From: Multifurca ochricompacta
Lineage: Eukaryota > Basidiomycota > Agaricomycetes > Russulales > Russulaceae
Direction: 5' to 3'
DNA: 64,000 nucleotides
Assembly (NCBI GenBank): GCA_022496185.1
Contig: WTXG01000066.1
Location: 62,001-126,000, forward strand
Within the stretch, counting starts at the first letter, position 1; the number at the start of each line of letters is the position of its first letter. Position numbers and translations under genes: made by a program. Shown here piece by piece: positions 24,263 to 36,877 of the stretch. The notes beneath the pieces are model-generated. The model was not told where the DNA came from. It did no database searches and worked only from the letters and a program-made list of their open reading frames with translations.

Positions 24263-27200
24263 ATGTCTTCCATTGTCTTCCCCCCCACGTTCAAGTTTGA
24301 CAAACTTGACGGATCTAACTGGCAGCAGTGGTCGGTGTCCTTCACTGCCCTGTTGAGGATCAATGGATGAAGAGGCATATCACACATGATGCCCCTGAAT
24401 TCCTCAATGCTCCTAAGCCAGAGGATGGAGAGAAGGACGATGAGTATGCCAAGTGTTTTGCGCTTTGGTCGGAACCCATATACCAGGAATGGAACAGGGT
24501 GGAGGAAGTCCTCATGGGAGTTCTGGTGATGGTAACATCACCGGAAACATACTCCCAAATTGCCTCTGACAGAACTTACCTTCTGTCAATGCCAAGTATG
24601 AGCGTTTGGAATCGCTTTATGGCTCAGTAGGTAGCATGGCCACCTACAACTTGTGGTGTTCTGTATCCTCCTTCCGCTTGGAAGAAGGAAAGCAATTCAG
24701 ACCCCAGTTGCAGCATGTGTTGGATGTGAGGAGTACCCTCAAGGAAAATGGGATGGAGATCTCTGATCTCCAGATGAGCTTTATTTTGCTCCAATCCCTA
24801 CCTCCATCCTACTCGCCATTGCTGGCTCTATCCTGGCGTCAGGTCCTCCTGACCGCCTTTCCCCTCAGGACCTTGTACAAAGGTTCCTAAATGAGGAAAG
24901 CTGACTTGCCGGCCCCGCAGGAAGTGGTGTTGGGGCTGCCCTTAACAAGGCAGCCCATGTCAACAAAAACAAAATTAAAAAACAAGTATCTTTCACGCCA
25001 CCTCCTGCAGGTGCATCATCATCCAATGATGTCACCTGCTTCTATTGCCAGAAGCCGGGCCACAAGGCAAATGAATGTCGGCAAAGGAAACAGGACAGAG
25101 CCAATGCTGATGCAGGCAAAAAGGGCAACAAGAGGAAGGGGCAAGGCCCCAGTATACATAATAACTCCACACAAGTAGCTACATAGTTAATGGTAGTGGC
25201 AGAATACAGGAGGTGCATGAGACACCTCGCATTTCACTTTATATGATGACCAAACATACGCAAGAAGTCGATGATGGCAGCAATCCTTGGATGATGGACA
25301 GCGGAGCCACCACCATTTACACCATACTTAGATGATTTCTCTGAGTATTCCCACACAAGGGACACTCGGTGACAATTGGTGATGGCTCCAGTAGTCCAAG
25401 TCGAAGGAACAGGCAAAGTTATACTCAAAACTCGAAACAATTATGAGTTAGAGTTAAATAACGTCTTCTATATGCCTGGTAGTGAAAGAATACTATCGAC
25501 AAGCTGCATCACAGACAAAGGCGGATCAGTGGAATTTTCTCCATCTGAGGTCAAAATAAAGTACAATAATGCAATTATAGCGGAAGGAGTCAAGGCTATG
25601 GGACTCTATTGGGTCTTTGGGAAAACTATGCAGAATCTAAATACTGCTTCCCACAAATCTGCATCAACTAGCCTTGATACCTGGCATTTGCGCATGGGTC
25701 ATATGTCAAAAGAGGCCCTCAAAAGACATGCTCCTAAGGCTGTAAAAGGCCTTAGTATTGATAATAGCCAAGTGGAAGACAAGCCGTGTTATGGCTGTGA
25801 AATGGGAAAATCACACCGTCTTCCATTCCCTCCCTCTCAAAAGAGAGCTTCAGCACCCTTGGAAGTCATTCATAGTGACCTAGTTGGTCCTTTGCAATCC
25901 ACTTCAATTCAAGGGAACCTATACTTCGCCACTTTCATAGACGACTTTAGCAGAACCGCTTAGTTGTTACTATGAAAGCTAAAAGTGAATTTACATCGGT
26001 CTTCAGTAACATTAAGGCATTCTGGAAAATAAAACAGACAGGAAAATAAAGACCTTACATACAGACCGAGGTGGCGAATTCGTCAATAGGGAGCTGAAGT
26101 CAATACTTGAGAAGGCTGGCATAGAGCATAAATTGACAATGCCATATTCCCACAACAGAATGGAAGGGCTGAAAGGTTCAACAGAACCATCATGGAAAAG
26201 GCCACCAGTATGCTGCATCATGCTGGTCTTTCCCTTGGTTTCTGGGAATGTGCAGTGCGAACAGCATGTCACATATACAATAGAACACCATCCGTTCAAT
26301 AAGTGGAGGACACCGCTTGAGCTTCTGGATGGGGACATTCCAGATGTCTCATACTTTAAAATATTTGGCTGTTTAGCCTACTATACTGTCCCAGAGGACA
26401 AAAGACGTAAACTGGATCACAAAGCCAGGGAGACAGTCTTTGTCGGGTATGCACCCCACTCTAAAGGATATCTTCTTTGGGACATGCATACTCGATCCTT
26501 CGTTTGTCAAGAGATGTGACATTTGATGAAGGGTCCTTCCCATCCAACCTTGCCAAGGACAGCAAGGGAAACAAAAGGAAAAAGTTACACCTTTTGTCTT
26601 AGAATTGAGAGGCCTGTCCAGCCTCAACCAGCAATAGCCACAGTTCCTCAGGCTCCTGAAGACAAGGATGCCGAGGTTGAGGAACAGGAGGTAGTGGAAC
26701 CTCCTCAATTAAATCCTGAGCCTACCACACCCGAAGAGAAGACACACATGATGTCACTATCTATCAGATGCCTCCATCCCAAGTCATGGAACCATCAGAA
26801 CTCCCCGAAAGAGCCCGTGCCAAGAGACAATCTAAGAAAAAGATTGTTGGCAAAATTTCCCAACCAGTATTTACTAGGGAAAGTCCACGCTCTCAGCAAC
26901 GTGATTGGGCTGTGCAGGAAGATCTAGATCTTGATACTGCCCATCCCAAACGATCACGTCGCATGAATCCTCGATTCTATAATGAGGATAATGCTGAGTT
27001 TGTGCAGGGTTCTTCCAGACTTGGCATATGGAATTGCTTATGCCGCAGGTGTCTCTTATAGAGATCCCCTGACTTTTCAGGAGGCAATGAGTCTGACAAC
27101 GCCAATGAATGGTTTGAGGCATGCAAATATGAAATAGATGCCTTAGATAAACTAGATGTGTGGCGCCTTGAGGATCTTCCAGAAGGAAGAAAGGCAGTGA

Positions 27201-28604
27201 AATCTAAATGGGTTTTTAAGTTGAAACCAGATGGACGTTTCGTGCTAGGCTTGTGGCAAAAGGGTTCACCCAAGTAGAAGGAGTGGACTTCGACGAAACA
27301 TTTTCCCCAGTCGCCAGATTTGAGTCACTTAGACTATTACTAGCATTAGCTACGCTAGAGGATTGGGAAATCCACCAAATGGATGTCAAATCGGCATTCC
27401 TACATGGCGATCTGGATGAGGAAATTTATATGGAGCAACCAGTTGGTTTCGTCGTTGCTGGGCAAGAGTCCAAAGTTTGTAGGCTACAAAAAGCATTATA
27501 TGGCCTCAAACAAGCCTCCTGAGCATGGAATCTTCAATTCCATGGTGTTCTTAATGAACTAGGCTTTACTCGGACGTACTCTGATGCAGGAGTATACGTG
27601 TTTCATCAAAAGGAGGGGGATGATTCACTCTATGTCATTCTCTATGTAGACGACATTACTATACTTGGATCTTCCAATGATAAGATAACGTGGCTGAAGT
27701 CATCATTATCTAGGCGATATGAGATGACTGACTTGGGAGAAATCCAGTCATACCTTGGAGTTAATATCACCAGGGATCGTCCTAATAAGACGATGGAGAT
27801 TGACCAAGCAGCCTACGTTTTATCTATTATTGAGAAGTTTGGGATGAGGGATTCCAACCGAGTATATACTCCTCTTCCCTCTGGCGCTGATGTACATCTG
27901 GTCAAGTTTGATGGCCAGGCATCTACTTCTGAAATAAAGAAGTACCAACAGTTGATGGGGTCTCTGCTATGGGTGCAGATAGGAAGCAGACCCGACATCA
28001 GTTTTGCTGTGGCGCGCCTTAGTCAATATGCTTCCAACCCCTCTCAGATCATATGCGACTTGCAAAATATGTCCTAAAATATCTAAATAGTACAAAGGAC
28101 TGCAAGTTGCGGTATTCTGGAGGGAATGGGGAGAGTGGCCTTCATGGCTATGCAGATTCCTCATGGGGAGATCAAGAGGACTGCCACTCCACCTCAGGCT
28201 ACATGTTTTTCTTAGCAAATGGCGCTATTTCATGGTGTTCCAGAAAGCAGAAAACAGTAGCACAGTCCACCACTGAGGCTGAATATATGAGCCTCTCTGA
28301 GGCTGCAAATCAGGCAGCGTGGTATAGGACTTTTATGGAGGAATTAGGGTATGAGGTATCCTCCCCTATACTACTCCACTGTGACAATAAGGGTGCCGTG
28401 GATTTAGCGCTGAACCCAGTCACAGGAAGGCGGTCAAAGCATATTCCTATCAAGTACCATGCCATTAGGGGGTACATTGAATCGCACATAATTAACTTAG
28501 TGCGTACCCCCACAGGTGAGATGCTGGCGGATGGCTTTACTAAGTCTCTACCAAGAGCATCGTTTGAAACCATGGTCAAAGGACTTGGACTTATGCTGAA
28601 ATGA
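24263..28604 (+). pseudogene. Gag-pol polyprotein of copia element A (several one-base frame breaks)
   Basis: Gag starts at ATG 24263 (SSIVFPPTFKFDKLDGSNW) and resembles the UBN2 copia gag. A zinc knuckle (CFYCQKPGHKANEC) lies near 25040. The protease region has WMMDSGATT near 25290. The integrase contains the CYGCEMGKSH motif and HTDRGGEFVN with a YSPQQNG-type motif near 26145. RT has [19 protein letters not shown] (27385) and YVDDITILG (27645). RNase H carries ADSSWGDQEDCHSTSGY and EAEYMSLSEA, and the stop is at 28602-28604. The coding sequence is split over about ten frames by one-base changes, plus an in-frame stop at about 27521. The C run at 26149-26151 has three bases where the related minus-strand copy (45308-45311) has four. 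Confidence 0.88.
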
Positions 28605-28857
28605 GGAGCTGGAATCTGGAGACTTTGTACACCAGTCTCACTTTCCCACCATGCCACATGAGCATGTTCTCGACCTTGAGAGTGACGCAAGAGGTGTGTA
28701 GACTTGCATAAGCGAATCTACAACTTGTATGCAAAGCTCACAAAGAGAGTTAGAGAAGTTGGATCTCTGGCTGGCGATATGCTCATTTAATTGTGATGGC
28801 AGTGTGCTCATCCAACTCATTTCCCATCCATGACCAGATGCCTTCAGCATGGAGGGA

Positions 28858-29355
28858 TGTTGAACACAGAAGATGTTCGGTGATGCTTCAGGCATCAGGT
28901 GATTAGATTAGCTACTTTGTGATTAGATTAGATATCGGAGTTTCGGACTATTTACATTATCTTTATTACTTTCTTTCTCACACTCCGCAGTAGCTGACTG
29001 ATACACCATGTAACATGTGATTTCTGTATTGGCCAATGGCCTTTATCCCTCTTGTTTATTGTTTGGACTCTGTCCGGCACTTGTGGACTTATTCCCAGTG
29101 CACAGACCACCCTTGGATTGTATATAAGGGTGTCTGTTTCGTCCCTTACACTTCAGAGTTCTCTTCACCTCTGAAGTGTAAGTCCACCTCTCTTACTTAC
29201 TACCTTACCTTGACTAACCGTCTCATGTAGATAACTTGTCTTTCTAGGTGTGTAGTATAGTATAAATAGAGTTCTCTTCACCTCTGAAGTATAACTTGTC
29301 TTTCTAGCCTACACGCTAACCACAGTCAGTATGCTGCGCACATGCCTGTTTCACA
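28858..29355 (+). repeat. 3' LTR of element A
   Basis: It is identical to the 5' LTR except for six missing single bases (for example GTGG to GTG, ACCCC to ACCC, TCCC to TCC, CTTTG to CTTG). Segments: a1 29155-29177, intron-like 29178-29230, b1 29231-29247, a2+b2 29268-29307. Confidence 0.88.
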
Positions 29356-30153
29356 AATGAAACTAGAATAATAAAATAATAATGTAAATAAAGATCCTTT
29401 TAATCTTCTGAACATAAACAACAATTTTGAGGAATCTTGAGTAGCCATAAATGAATGCATTGTGTCCAAGTGCTTATCTCCTGACTGGGATGGCCTGGGC
29501 CATTTATCCAAAATGCGCAGAAATGCAAAGATCAGTCATGCTTGTATAAAATTTAAACCAGAATAATAAAATAAAAATGGAATAATAAATTATCTTAATC
29601 TTATGAACATAGAATAGGAATCTTTGAGGGATCTTGAGTAGCCATAAATGAACATGTTGTGTCTGAGTGTGTATCTCCTTGACCGGGATGGCCTGGGCCG
29701 ATTGTCTGAAATGTGCGATGCAAGTAAAGAACTTGCATGTGTTTCATTTTATGGGTAACCCAGGTATCAAAACAATTATCCAGGGGTTACCCCTGCAATG
29801 TCTATGTGTTCATTAAATTTTTTTGCATTCTGTGTGGTTATCTGACAGGCTATTCATCAATGTTCTATAACATCCTATCTAATCATCTCTGTATACTGGA
29901 TTTTAGTTGTGCTTGTATAAAATTGAAAGCAGAATAATAAAATAAAAATGGAATAATGAATTATCTTAATCTTCTGAACATAAAACAAGAGCCATTGAGG
30001 GATCTTAAGCAGCCACAAATAAACGCATTGTGTATCTTCTTGGTCTGGGAAGGCCTGGGCCAGTTATCCAAAATGTGTGATGCAAGTAAAGAACTTGCAC
30101 ACTTTTCACGGGTGACCCACAGGTAACCTGTGGGTATGGGTACAGGTACCAAC
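29356..30153 (+). repeat. Left inverted-repeat arm (inner part), with a repeated AT-rich unit
   Basis: The arm continues after element A and matches the right arm in reverse (46787-47690) as far as about 29845. A unit containing AGAATAATAAAATAAAAATGG and then GAGGGATCTTGAGTAGCCATAA, followed by a GGCCTGGGCC string, recurs near 29355, 29540 and 29905. The segment ends in GTAACCTGTGGGTATGGG-like motifs at the LTR of element C. No gene is seen. Confidence 0.65.
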
Positions 30154-30664
30154 TGTCAAACAATCATGCTGCTGGTTATACTGACTGTGGTTAGTAGCAG
30201 TGAGGCTAGAATAAGACAAGTACTTCAGAGGTTAGAAGAACTCTGTATTATACTACACTACTGACCTAGAATAAGACAAGTCTATAGAACGTTAGTCTAA
30301 AGGTAGTAGAGAGTAGAGTAGAAGGAACTTACACTTCAGAAATTAGAAGAACTCTGAAGTGTAAGAGATGAAACAGACACCCTTATATACCCATGGGGGC
30401 CAGGGGAAATGGTCTGTGCGCACTGGGAATAAGTCCACAAGTGCTGGATAATAAACAATGAGGGATAAAGGCCATTGGCCTAAGAGATATCACGTGCTTA
30501 CTGTGCATTACTAAGGACCTCACTTATCAGCTGAGTAAGGTGAGAAAGAAATGTAATAAAGATATCATAAAAAGTCCGAAACTCCGGAACCTAATCTAAT
30601 CTTATCTACAGCTAAAGCAATTCCTAGATGCCTGAAGCATCTCCAGACATGTCCTGTGTCAACA
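30154..30664 (-). repeat. 3' LTR of element C
   Basis: Terminal TGTCAAACA and TGTCAACA mark a 511-bp LTR of the B family on the minus strand. The leader copy and the spliced-type copy share the private string ACTTGTCTTATTCTAG, but segment a differs by two bases between the copies, consistent with mutation after insertion. Confidence 0.8.
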
Positions 30665-30932
30665 TCCCTCCATGGTGAAGGCATTGATCATTTGATGGAA
30701 ATGAGTTAAATGAGCACACTGCTGTTCACAATTGAACAGACATGTCACCAGCCAGAGATCCAACTTCTCTAACTCTCAAGCACAGTTTGTGAGCTTTGCG
30801 TGCAAATTGTAGATTTGCTTATGCAAGCTGAAATGCCTGACATATTTGAATGTCTACTTCTGGCAAGCTCACACCACTTGTGTCACTCTCGAGGTCGAGA
30901 ATGTGCTCATGTTGCATGGTGGGAAAGTGAGA

Positions 30933-31443
30933 TGTTGACACAGGATGTGTCTGGAGATGCTTCAGGCATCTAAGGTTCGCTTCAGCTGTAGATTAGATTA
31001 GATTAGATATCGGAGTATCGGACTTTTTATGTTATCTTTATTACACTTCTTTCCTTCTTACTCAGCTGATTAGTGATGGACTTAGTAATGCGCAGTAAGC
31101 ATGTGATATCTCTTTGGCCAATGGCCTTTATCCCTCTCTGTTTATTGTCCGGCACTTGTGGACTTATTCCCAGTGCGCACAGACCATTTCCCCTGGCCCC
31201 TATGGGTATATAAGGGTGTCTGTTTCGTCTCTTACACTTCAGAGTTCCTTCTATCTCTGAAGTGTAAGTCCCATTTACTTTACTCTCTACTTCCTTTAGA
31301 CTAATGCTCTATGTAGTACTTGTCTTTTCTAGGTCAGTAGTGTAGTAATATAGAGTTCCTTCTATCTCTGAAGTTACTTGTCTTTTCTAGCCTAACACGC
31401 TACTAACCACAGTCAGTATAACCAGCAGCATGATTGTTTGACA
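30933..31443 (+). repeat. 5' LTR of element B
   Basis: TGTTGACACAGG to GTTTGACA. Segments: a1 31241-31263, intron-like 31264-31316 (GTAAGT to TGTAG), b1 31317-31332, spacer from GTCAGT, a2+b2 31352-31390, U5 from 31391. The join a2/b2 (GAAGT-TACTTG) is exactly that expected from splicing the first copy. Confidence 0.9.
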
Positions 31444-31457
31444 GGTTATGGGCCCTG
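31444..31457 (+). other. Primer-binding site of element B (initiator tRNA-Met anticodon arm)
   Basis: GGTTATGGGCCCTG directly follows the LTR, identical to the site of element A; the downstream bases differ. Confidence 0.75.
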
Positions 31458-32379
31458 CCGCTCATACTGATCTGTAACCTCCCTTTGTTCATATACAGCC
31501 CAACTCGCTTCGCACATCAAGCTCACAAAAGCTTCAAAGCCTTTCCCACTAGCTTCTTCCATGAGCTTTCTTATTTACTGTCTGTGCACCTTAACACCCC
31601 ACAGGATGACGCAGTTTACTGCTCATCCTGAACTGTTTGGCTAGCCCTTTAGGGTTCTTGCAAAAGATGATGAGGGACCCTAAGCGGGTGAAACATCTTA
31701 AGCTCCTTGAGTGCGCACTAGGTATTAGTAAAATTCATAGTTGTAGCTGGGTTTTCGTCCCATAGATAGCTTTAGTAGGCCTATAGCCAGAAGCTTGTGG
31801 CTTTAAGTCCAGTCAATGCTTGGCTCTATCTGTAAGCCGGGTTTAGCGACCCGCATGTGGAGTTTAGGGTCTAGAACAAGGCATGGGTAGTCACTCCCAT
31901 GACGCTTGGGCTCGATACAAGTAGGCTGCACTACTATAGTCTATACATAGTAGATATAGTCTTCATCTCTGGGCATAAGTATTCATTGCCTTTGTAGGGT
32001 AACCACGCCCTACCAGAGACAGACTAGACATCTACTTAGTCATGGCCCCAATCATCTAGGGCTTAATCATGGACTCCACCACCAGCATTAGAGGAAGGGC
32101 TATACACCCTTTGTCTCTAATGGAACTTGCAGTTGGCTCCTCCATGACATGACTCCCAGTCTTGTTTACACTAGACACTCTGGCTAGTCTACCAGAGCTT
32201 ATGTCTAGTTGCAGGATTGCGCTAGACAGCCTTTACTATACCTAGAAAGTCGCACAACAAGGCAGGACCTTCTTAGGTTCTGAAGCATAGCACCACAGTA
32301 TGGGGTGGCACTCTTAAGCGAGACCTGGGCACTGGTTCTAACTGCTCCTTGGAACCAGGAACAATTTATACATCTCAAA

Positions 32380-33291
32380 ATGCCGTCTTCAATTGTCTTC
32401 CCTCCCTCCTCCAAGATGGAGCGCCTCGATGGGTTGAACTGGCAGGTTTGGTCTGCCAACTTCAATGCCCTTCTGAGGATGAATGGGCTCAGGAGGCACA
32501 TAATTACGGCCTACCCTGATATGCCCTTGCTCCCTGAAGATAAAGAGGAGAAGGAGAAAATGCAAAAGGAAGTCATTGATCCCATCCTTAGGGAATGGAT
32601 GGGAGAAGAGGAAATGCTAATTGGGCTACTCTATCTTAATGTAACCCAGGAGGTTTACTCTCAAGTAACCTCTGATGCCGACTATCCTTCTCTTTTTGAG
32701 AAGTATAGTAAGTTGGAACGGCTTTATGGTGCTGTAGGGAGCATGGCCACATATAATTTGTGGCTTGCCCTGGTGTCCTTCCGTTTGGATGAAGGACAGT
32801 CTTTCAGGACCCAATTACAAAAGGTCCTGGATGCCAGGAGTACCCTTAGGGAGAACGGGATGGAGGTCAATGACCTCCAGATGAGCTTTATCTTGTTAAA
32901 AGCTCTCCCTGACTCCTACAGCACCATAGCTGGCTCCATACTAGCCTCTGGCGATCCAGAACGGCTTTCTCCTCAGGACCTTGTGCAGAGGTTCCTAAAT
33001 GAGGAGAGTCGTCTGGCTGGTCCATCGGGAAGTGGTAGTGCAGTCCTGTCAAGGCTGCACCTGTCAAATCAAAAAAACCTACAAATTTATCACCACTTCC
33101 CGCTGCTGCCCCTGGTTCACAAGGGGTGGTCTGCTTCTATTGCCAAAAGCCTGGACACAAGTCCAACGCTTGCGCAAAGAAGAAGAAGGACCTGGAGAAT
33201 GCCAAAAAGGGCAAGGCAGGGAACAAGAAGAGGGCTGAGGCCCAACATGTAAATACTATAGCCACCATAGTTAATGGAGTGGCAAAATAGA
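32380..33291 (+). pseudogene. Gag region of copia element B
   Basis: ATG at 32380 starts PSSIVFPPSSKMERLDGLNW, a UBN2-type copia gag (LYGAVGSMATYNLW; DLQMSFILLKALPDSY). The frame shifts by one base near 33045. In the shifted frame a Lys/Pro linker leads to the zinc knuckle CFYCQKPGHKSNAC at about 33130, and the frame ends near 33290. Confidence 0.85.
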
Positions 33292-33363
33292 GGAGGTGCA
33301 TGAAGCACCTCGCATTCGCCTTTATGTTCACACCTATAATCTGGACATAACTCAGATTATTGG

Positions 33364-35191
33364 ATGCTTGATAGTGGAGCAACAGCTCATTTCAGTCCCA
33401 ACCTTGAAGACTTCGATACATATGAAGTCGATCACACCCATGAAGTATCACTAGGCGACAACTCCATAGTCAAAACAAATGGAGTTGGCACTGTGATCAT
33501 CAGGACTGATCAAGGTTTTGATCTGGAACTAAGCAATGTGCTCCACTTGCCTGGAGGACATAAAATACTCTCCACCAGTGCCCTAGTAGAAAAAGGGGCA
33601 ACTGTGTTCTTCGATAATAAGAAGGCAACAATAAAATATGGCGACAACATTATAGCGGAAGCATGGAAGTTTGGCAAATTGTATTGGGTACTAGGCAAAC
33701 ACGTCCTAAGCACTATCCATACAACTGCATCTGCCTCACTTGAAATCTGGCATCAAAGAATGGGCCACATGTCTAAAGAGGCCCTGAAGAGATATGCTCC
33801 TGAGGCGGTAAAGGCCTCAAAATAAATAATAGCCAAGTGGAAGACAAGCCGTGTTATGGCTGTGAAATGGGCAAGTCCCATCGTCTTCCATTTCCCCCAT
33901 CTTCAAAGCGCGCATCAGCCCCCCTTGAGATCCTTCACAGTGATCTCGTAGGTCCCTTGCAGTGCAGCTCAATACAAGGGAATCTATACTTTGCCACCTT
34001 CTTGGACGACTTTAGCAGATATGCTTTAATCGTTCCAATGAAGTCTAAAGATCTGTTCACACCAGTTTTTAATAAACTGAAGACATTACTTGAAAATAAA
34101 TTTAATCATAAAATCAAGTGTCTTCATACAGATCGTGGTGGCGAGTATGTGAACAAGGCGCTGAAGGCAACGCTTGAAGATTATGGCATAGAGCATAAAC
34201 TTACGATGCCATATAGCCCACAACAGAACGGAAGGGCCGAGAGATTTAATAGAACCATTATGGAAAAAGGCACTAGCATGCTGCACGATGCAGGCCTGTC
34301 TCTCGGTTTCTGGGAGTGTGCTGTCGAGACAGCATGTCATATTTATAACAGAACTCCCATTCATTCTAATAAGTGGAAAACTCCGCTTGAGCTTCTGGTT
34401 GGGAACAAACCAGATGTCTCGTATTTTAAGGTCTTTGGATGCAAAGCCTATTATCATGTTCCAGAGGGCAAGCGGCGTAAATTAGATCCCAAAGCCAGGG
34501 AAGCCGTCTTTGTCGGGTATGAGCCCACTTCTAAGGGCTATACACTTTGGGATAGTCGTACCTGGTCTCTCATCTTTTCACGAGATGTTACATTTGATGA
34601 GAGATCCTTCCCATCCCACTCTGTGAAGGACAGCAGAGCAGATAAACCAATAGAGCAACCTACAGAAGGTGGCTCATTTACTTTACCTGGTGGCCCAGTC
34701 CAGCCACCACCAGCAACCGCTATGCATGTTCCTGAGGCTCCTCAAGATGAGGAAGACCTAGAAGAGGAACAGGAGGACATCATACCTCCTCAATTAGCAC
34801 CACAGCCTACCACACCCACACGTAATGTAGACACCACACACCCTGAGACTATATATCAGACCCCTCCATCACAAATCATGGAACCATCCTCCCCTCCCAA
34901 AAGAACCAAGGCAATCAGAAAATCACAAAGGATTGCAGACAGAATTCCTCAACCTAATTTCCAGAGGATGAGTCCACGCTCTGAACGACGAGATAGGGCA
35001 ATCCAAGAAGATTTAGACTTGGATACTGCACGCCCCAATCACAATCGTCATCTGAATCCTCGCTTCTACAATGAGGATAATGCAGAGTTCGTGCAAGGTT
35101 CTTCCAGACTTGGTCAGATGGATCTACTTAGTGCTGCAGGATCGCCTTATAGGGATCCTCTTACATTTAAAGAAGCAATGGAGTCTGATAA
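33364..35191 (+). pseudogene. Protease-integrase part of element B pol, cut by element D
   Basis: WMLDSGATAHFSPNLEDF marks the aspartic protease. Integrase follows with LEIWHQRMGHMSKEALKRYA, CYGCEMGKSHRLPFPPSSKR, HTDRGGEYVNKALKATLEDY and YSPQQNGRAERFNRTIMEKG. A one-base loss in the A run at 33810-33812 (AAA where element A has AAAA) breaks the frame before NNSQVEDKPC. The frame is cut at ESDN by the insertion of element D; coding resumes at 39311. Confidence 0.87.
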
Positions 35192-35705
35192 TGTCACAGT
35201 TAGGTGCGGAACTGTGTCGGGGATCGTGTGGGAGCTAGCCTCCCAAGTCGCGGCAAGATAAGTCAAGGCTCTATGTCACAGCAAAGTCAAGTTCTGGTCA
35301 AGCCCACAATGAAGTCGAGGGCGCGCGTGAAAATCGAAGTCGACGGCAGAGACGCTCAGTCCTGCAGCAAGTACAAGATGATGAAGGCTCTCCAAGTCAC
35401 ATCTTGGAGAGTTCAAGTGGGGCTCTAACTGAGAGGATTCAAGGATTCTGAAGCACCTCTGATTGAATACAAGGAGAACAGACTTAGTCTGTCTCTCTAC
35501 TCTAGTAGGTCTTTAAATACATGTAGTTCTAGCTATGTCATAGTAAATAGAAGGTTCTAGTTCTATGATATAATATCTAAATGGTTGAGCAGTAGAACGA
35601 GCTAGAACTAAGGAGAATTAGGAGGGGTTAGGCCCTCAGTAAGTAAAACACCGGTGAAACACAATGTCAAGTCATTAGTAACGTCGCAGGGAGAATTCTG
35701 TCACA
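35192..35705 (-). repeat. LTR of element D (3' LTR in coding orientation)
   Basis: TGTCACAG to CTGTCACA, 514 bp, seemingly base-identical to the other LTR. Confidence 0.9.
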
Positions 35706-35718
35706 TTACCCCTTCTGT

Positions 35719-36870
35719 AGGCTGACGTTTGCCCCCAAACGTCGTTGAATGTCGGTGGCGGCAGGGTTCGTGGTCGCGGCGCGTGCGGTCGTCGAGTGGT
35801 TGTCGAGTATCGTCCAGTCGTCGTGCAGCTTGAGGGACGTCGTATGTTGTCAAGTCTTCTTGCAAGACGGCGCGCGGTTCCGGGTGCGGCGTGAATCTTG
35901 TGAGCTTGTTCGGTCGGATAGATTCGGTGGTACGCGTTGCGTCGTGTCAGCGCTTGCGTCGATGTTCGTACCTTCTGGACTGTTATTTCTATTTGCTTTC
36001 GTGTGGCGGTCACGGCCTGCTGGGCTACGTCCAAGTCGTTAGTCGCGGTGCGGAATCTCGTCACCTCAGCTCAGACCCCCGGGTCGCGAAGGTCGTCCAG
36101 CGTGGTGTTGATCCACTCGGGGTAGAGCGTCGTGGGTCTCGTTGGTGATTCTTGGTGTGGAGGGCGAAATGAGTTCTTTGCCATGGCGAGATATCGATGC
36201 GCCTTGTCTAGGTCGTTGGTTGTCGTGCGGAGTCTTGTCGCTTCGGCTCAAGCTCTCAGATCGCGTAAGTCGTCGAGTGCGGTGTTGACCCGTTCGGTGT
36301 GAGGCATCTCCGTATCGAAGAGTCGCTGTTGGAAGCGCGAAATCGGAGGATTGGGGCGTCGCGGGGTTCGAGAGTGGTTTCTAGCGTGGAGCGTGATGGC
36401 GAAGAGTGGCTGGTTCTCGCTCATTGTGGCGAGAACCCGGGGGTTACGTTGTCGGTAGTTAAAGCTTACGAACCTGGCATGCAAGGTGCAACCTTCATTA
36501 CTCCTGATGTATCGGTGTTGGCAATGCGTGGAATGGACGTGGTTTCGTATGGACGGCCGGCCGGGTTGGTGTACTTATGAAGACCTGTCGTCGACTGACA
36601 TGGCCGCAGGGTCGGCAGAACTGGAGAGTCAGGTCGATACTTGATTCTTGGGTTGTCATTGGACTGTGTAGCGTGCATGTGTCGGCAAGCGCGTTCCGAC
36701 TTCTTGTAACAATCGGGTCTTCATTCGGTGGTGCTGGTGTCAGAGTCGACGTTCTAGGTGTTCGGTGGGCCTGATGGATGATTTGAGTGAAAGGGTGAGC
36801 GAAGTTCTTGATGTGTGCCAGGGTAGAGCGAATTTCTGGGGAAACACTGAGTCACAGATGGAATAATTAC
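35719..36870 (-). other. Extra 3' region of element D with a duplicated coding-like motif
   Basis: Between the chromodomain stop and the 3' LTR lie about 1.15 kb on the minus strand that encode two related blocks: NTALDDLRDLR then TRLRTTTNDLDKA (about 36190-36300), and NTTLDDLRDPG then TRFRTATNDLDVAQQ (about 36015-36125). The pattern suggests a duplicated coiled-coil segment of unknown role. Confidence 0.5.
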
Positions 36871-36877
36871 CCCCCTC

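Larger units (their letters stand above)
22824..29355 (+). mobile_element. Ty1/copia LTR retrotransposon A (complete structure, broken frames)
   Basis: A 6.5-kb element with LTRs at 22824-23327 and 28858-29355, a primer-binding site at 23328-23341, gag-pol in copia order (gag, zinc knuckle, protease, integrase, RT, RNase H) and a short purine tract (GGAGGGA) before the 3' LTR. Target duplication is AATG or AAATG; the shared A makes the terminus ambiguous. The empty site is preserved on the right inverted-repeat arm. The LTRs show no substitutions, only six one-base indels. Confidence 0.92.

Noticed and set aside
35204..35428. 74-residue ORF present twice (also 38809-39033)
   Set aside because: It lies wholly in the LTRs of element D and is duplicated only because the LTRs are identical.
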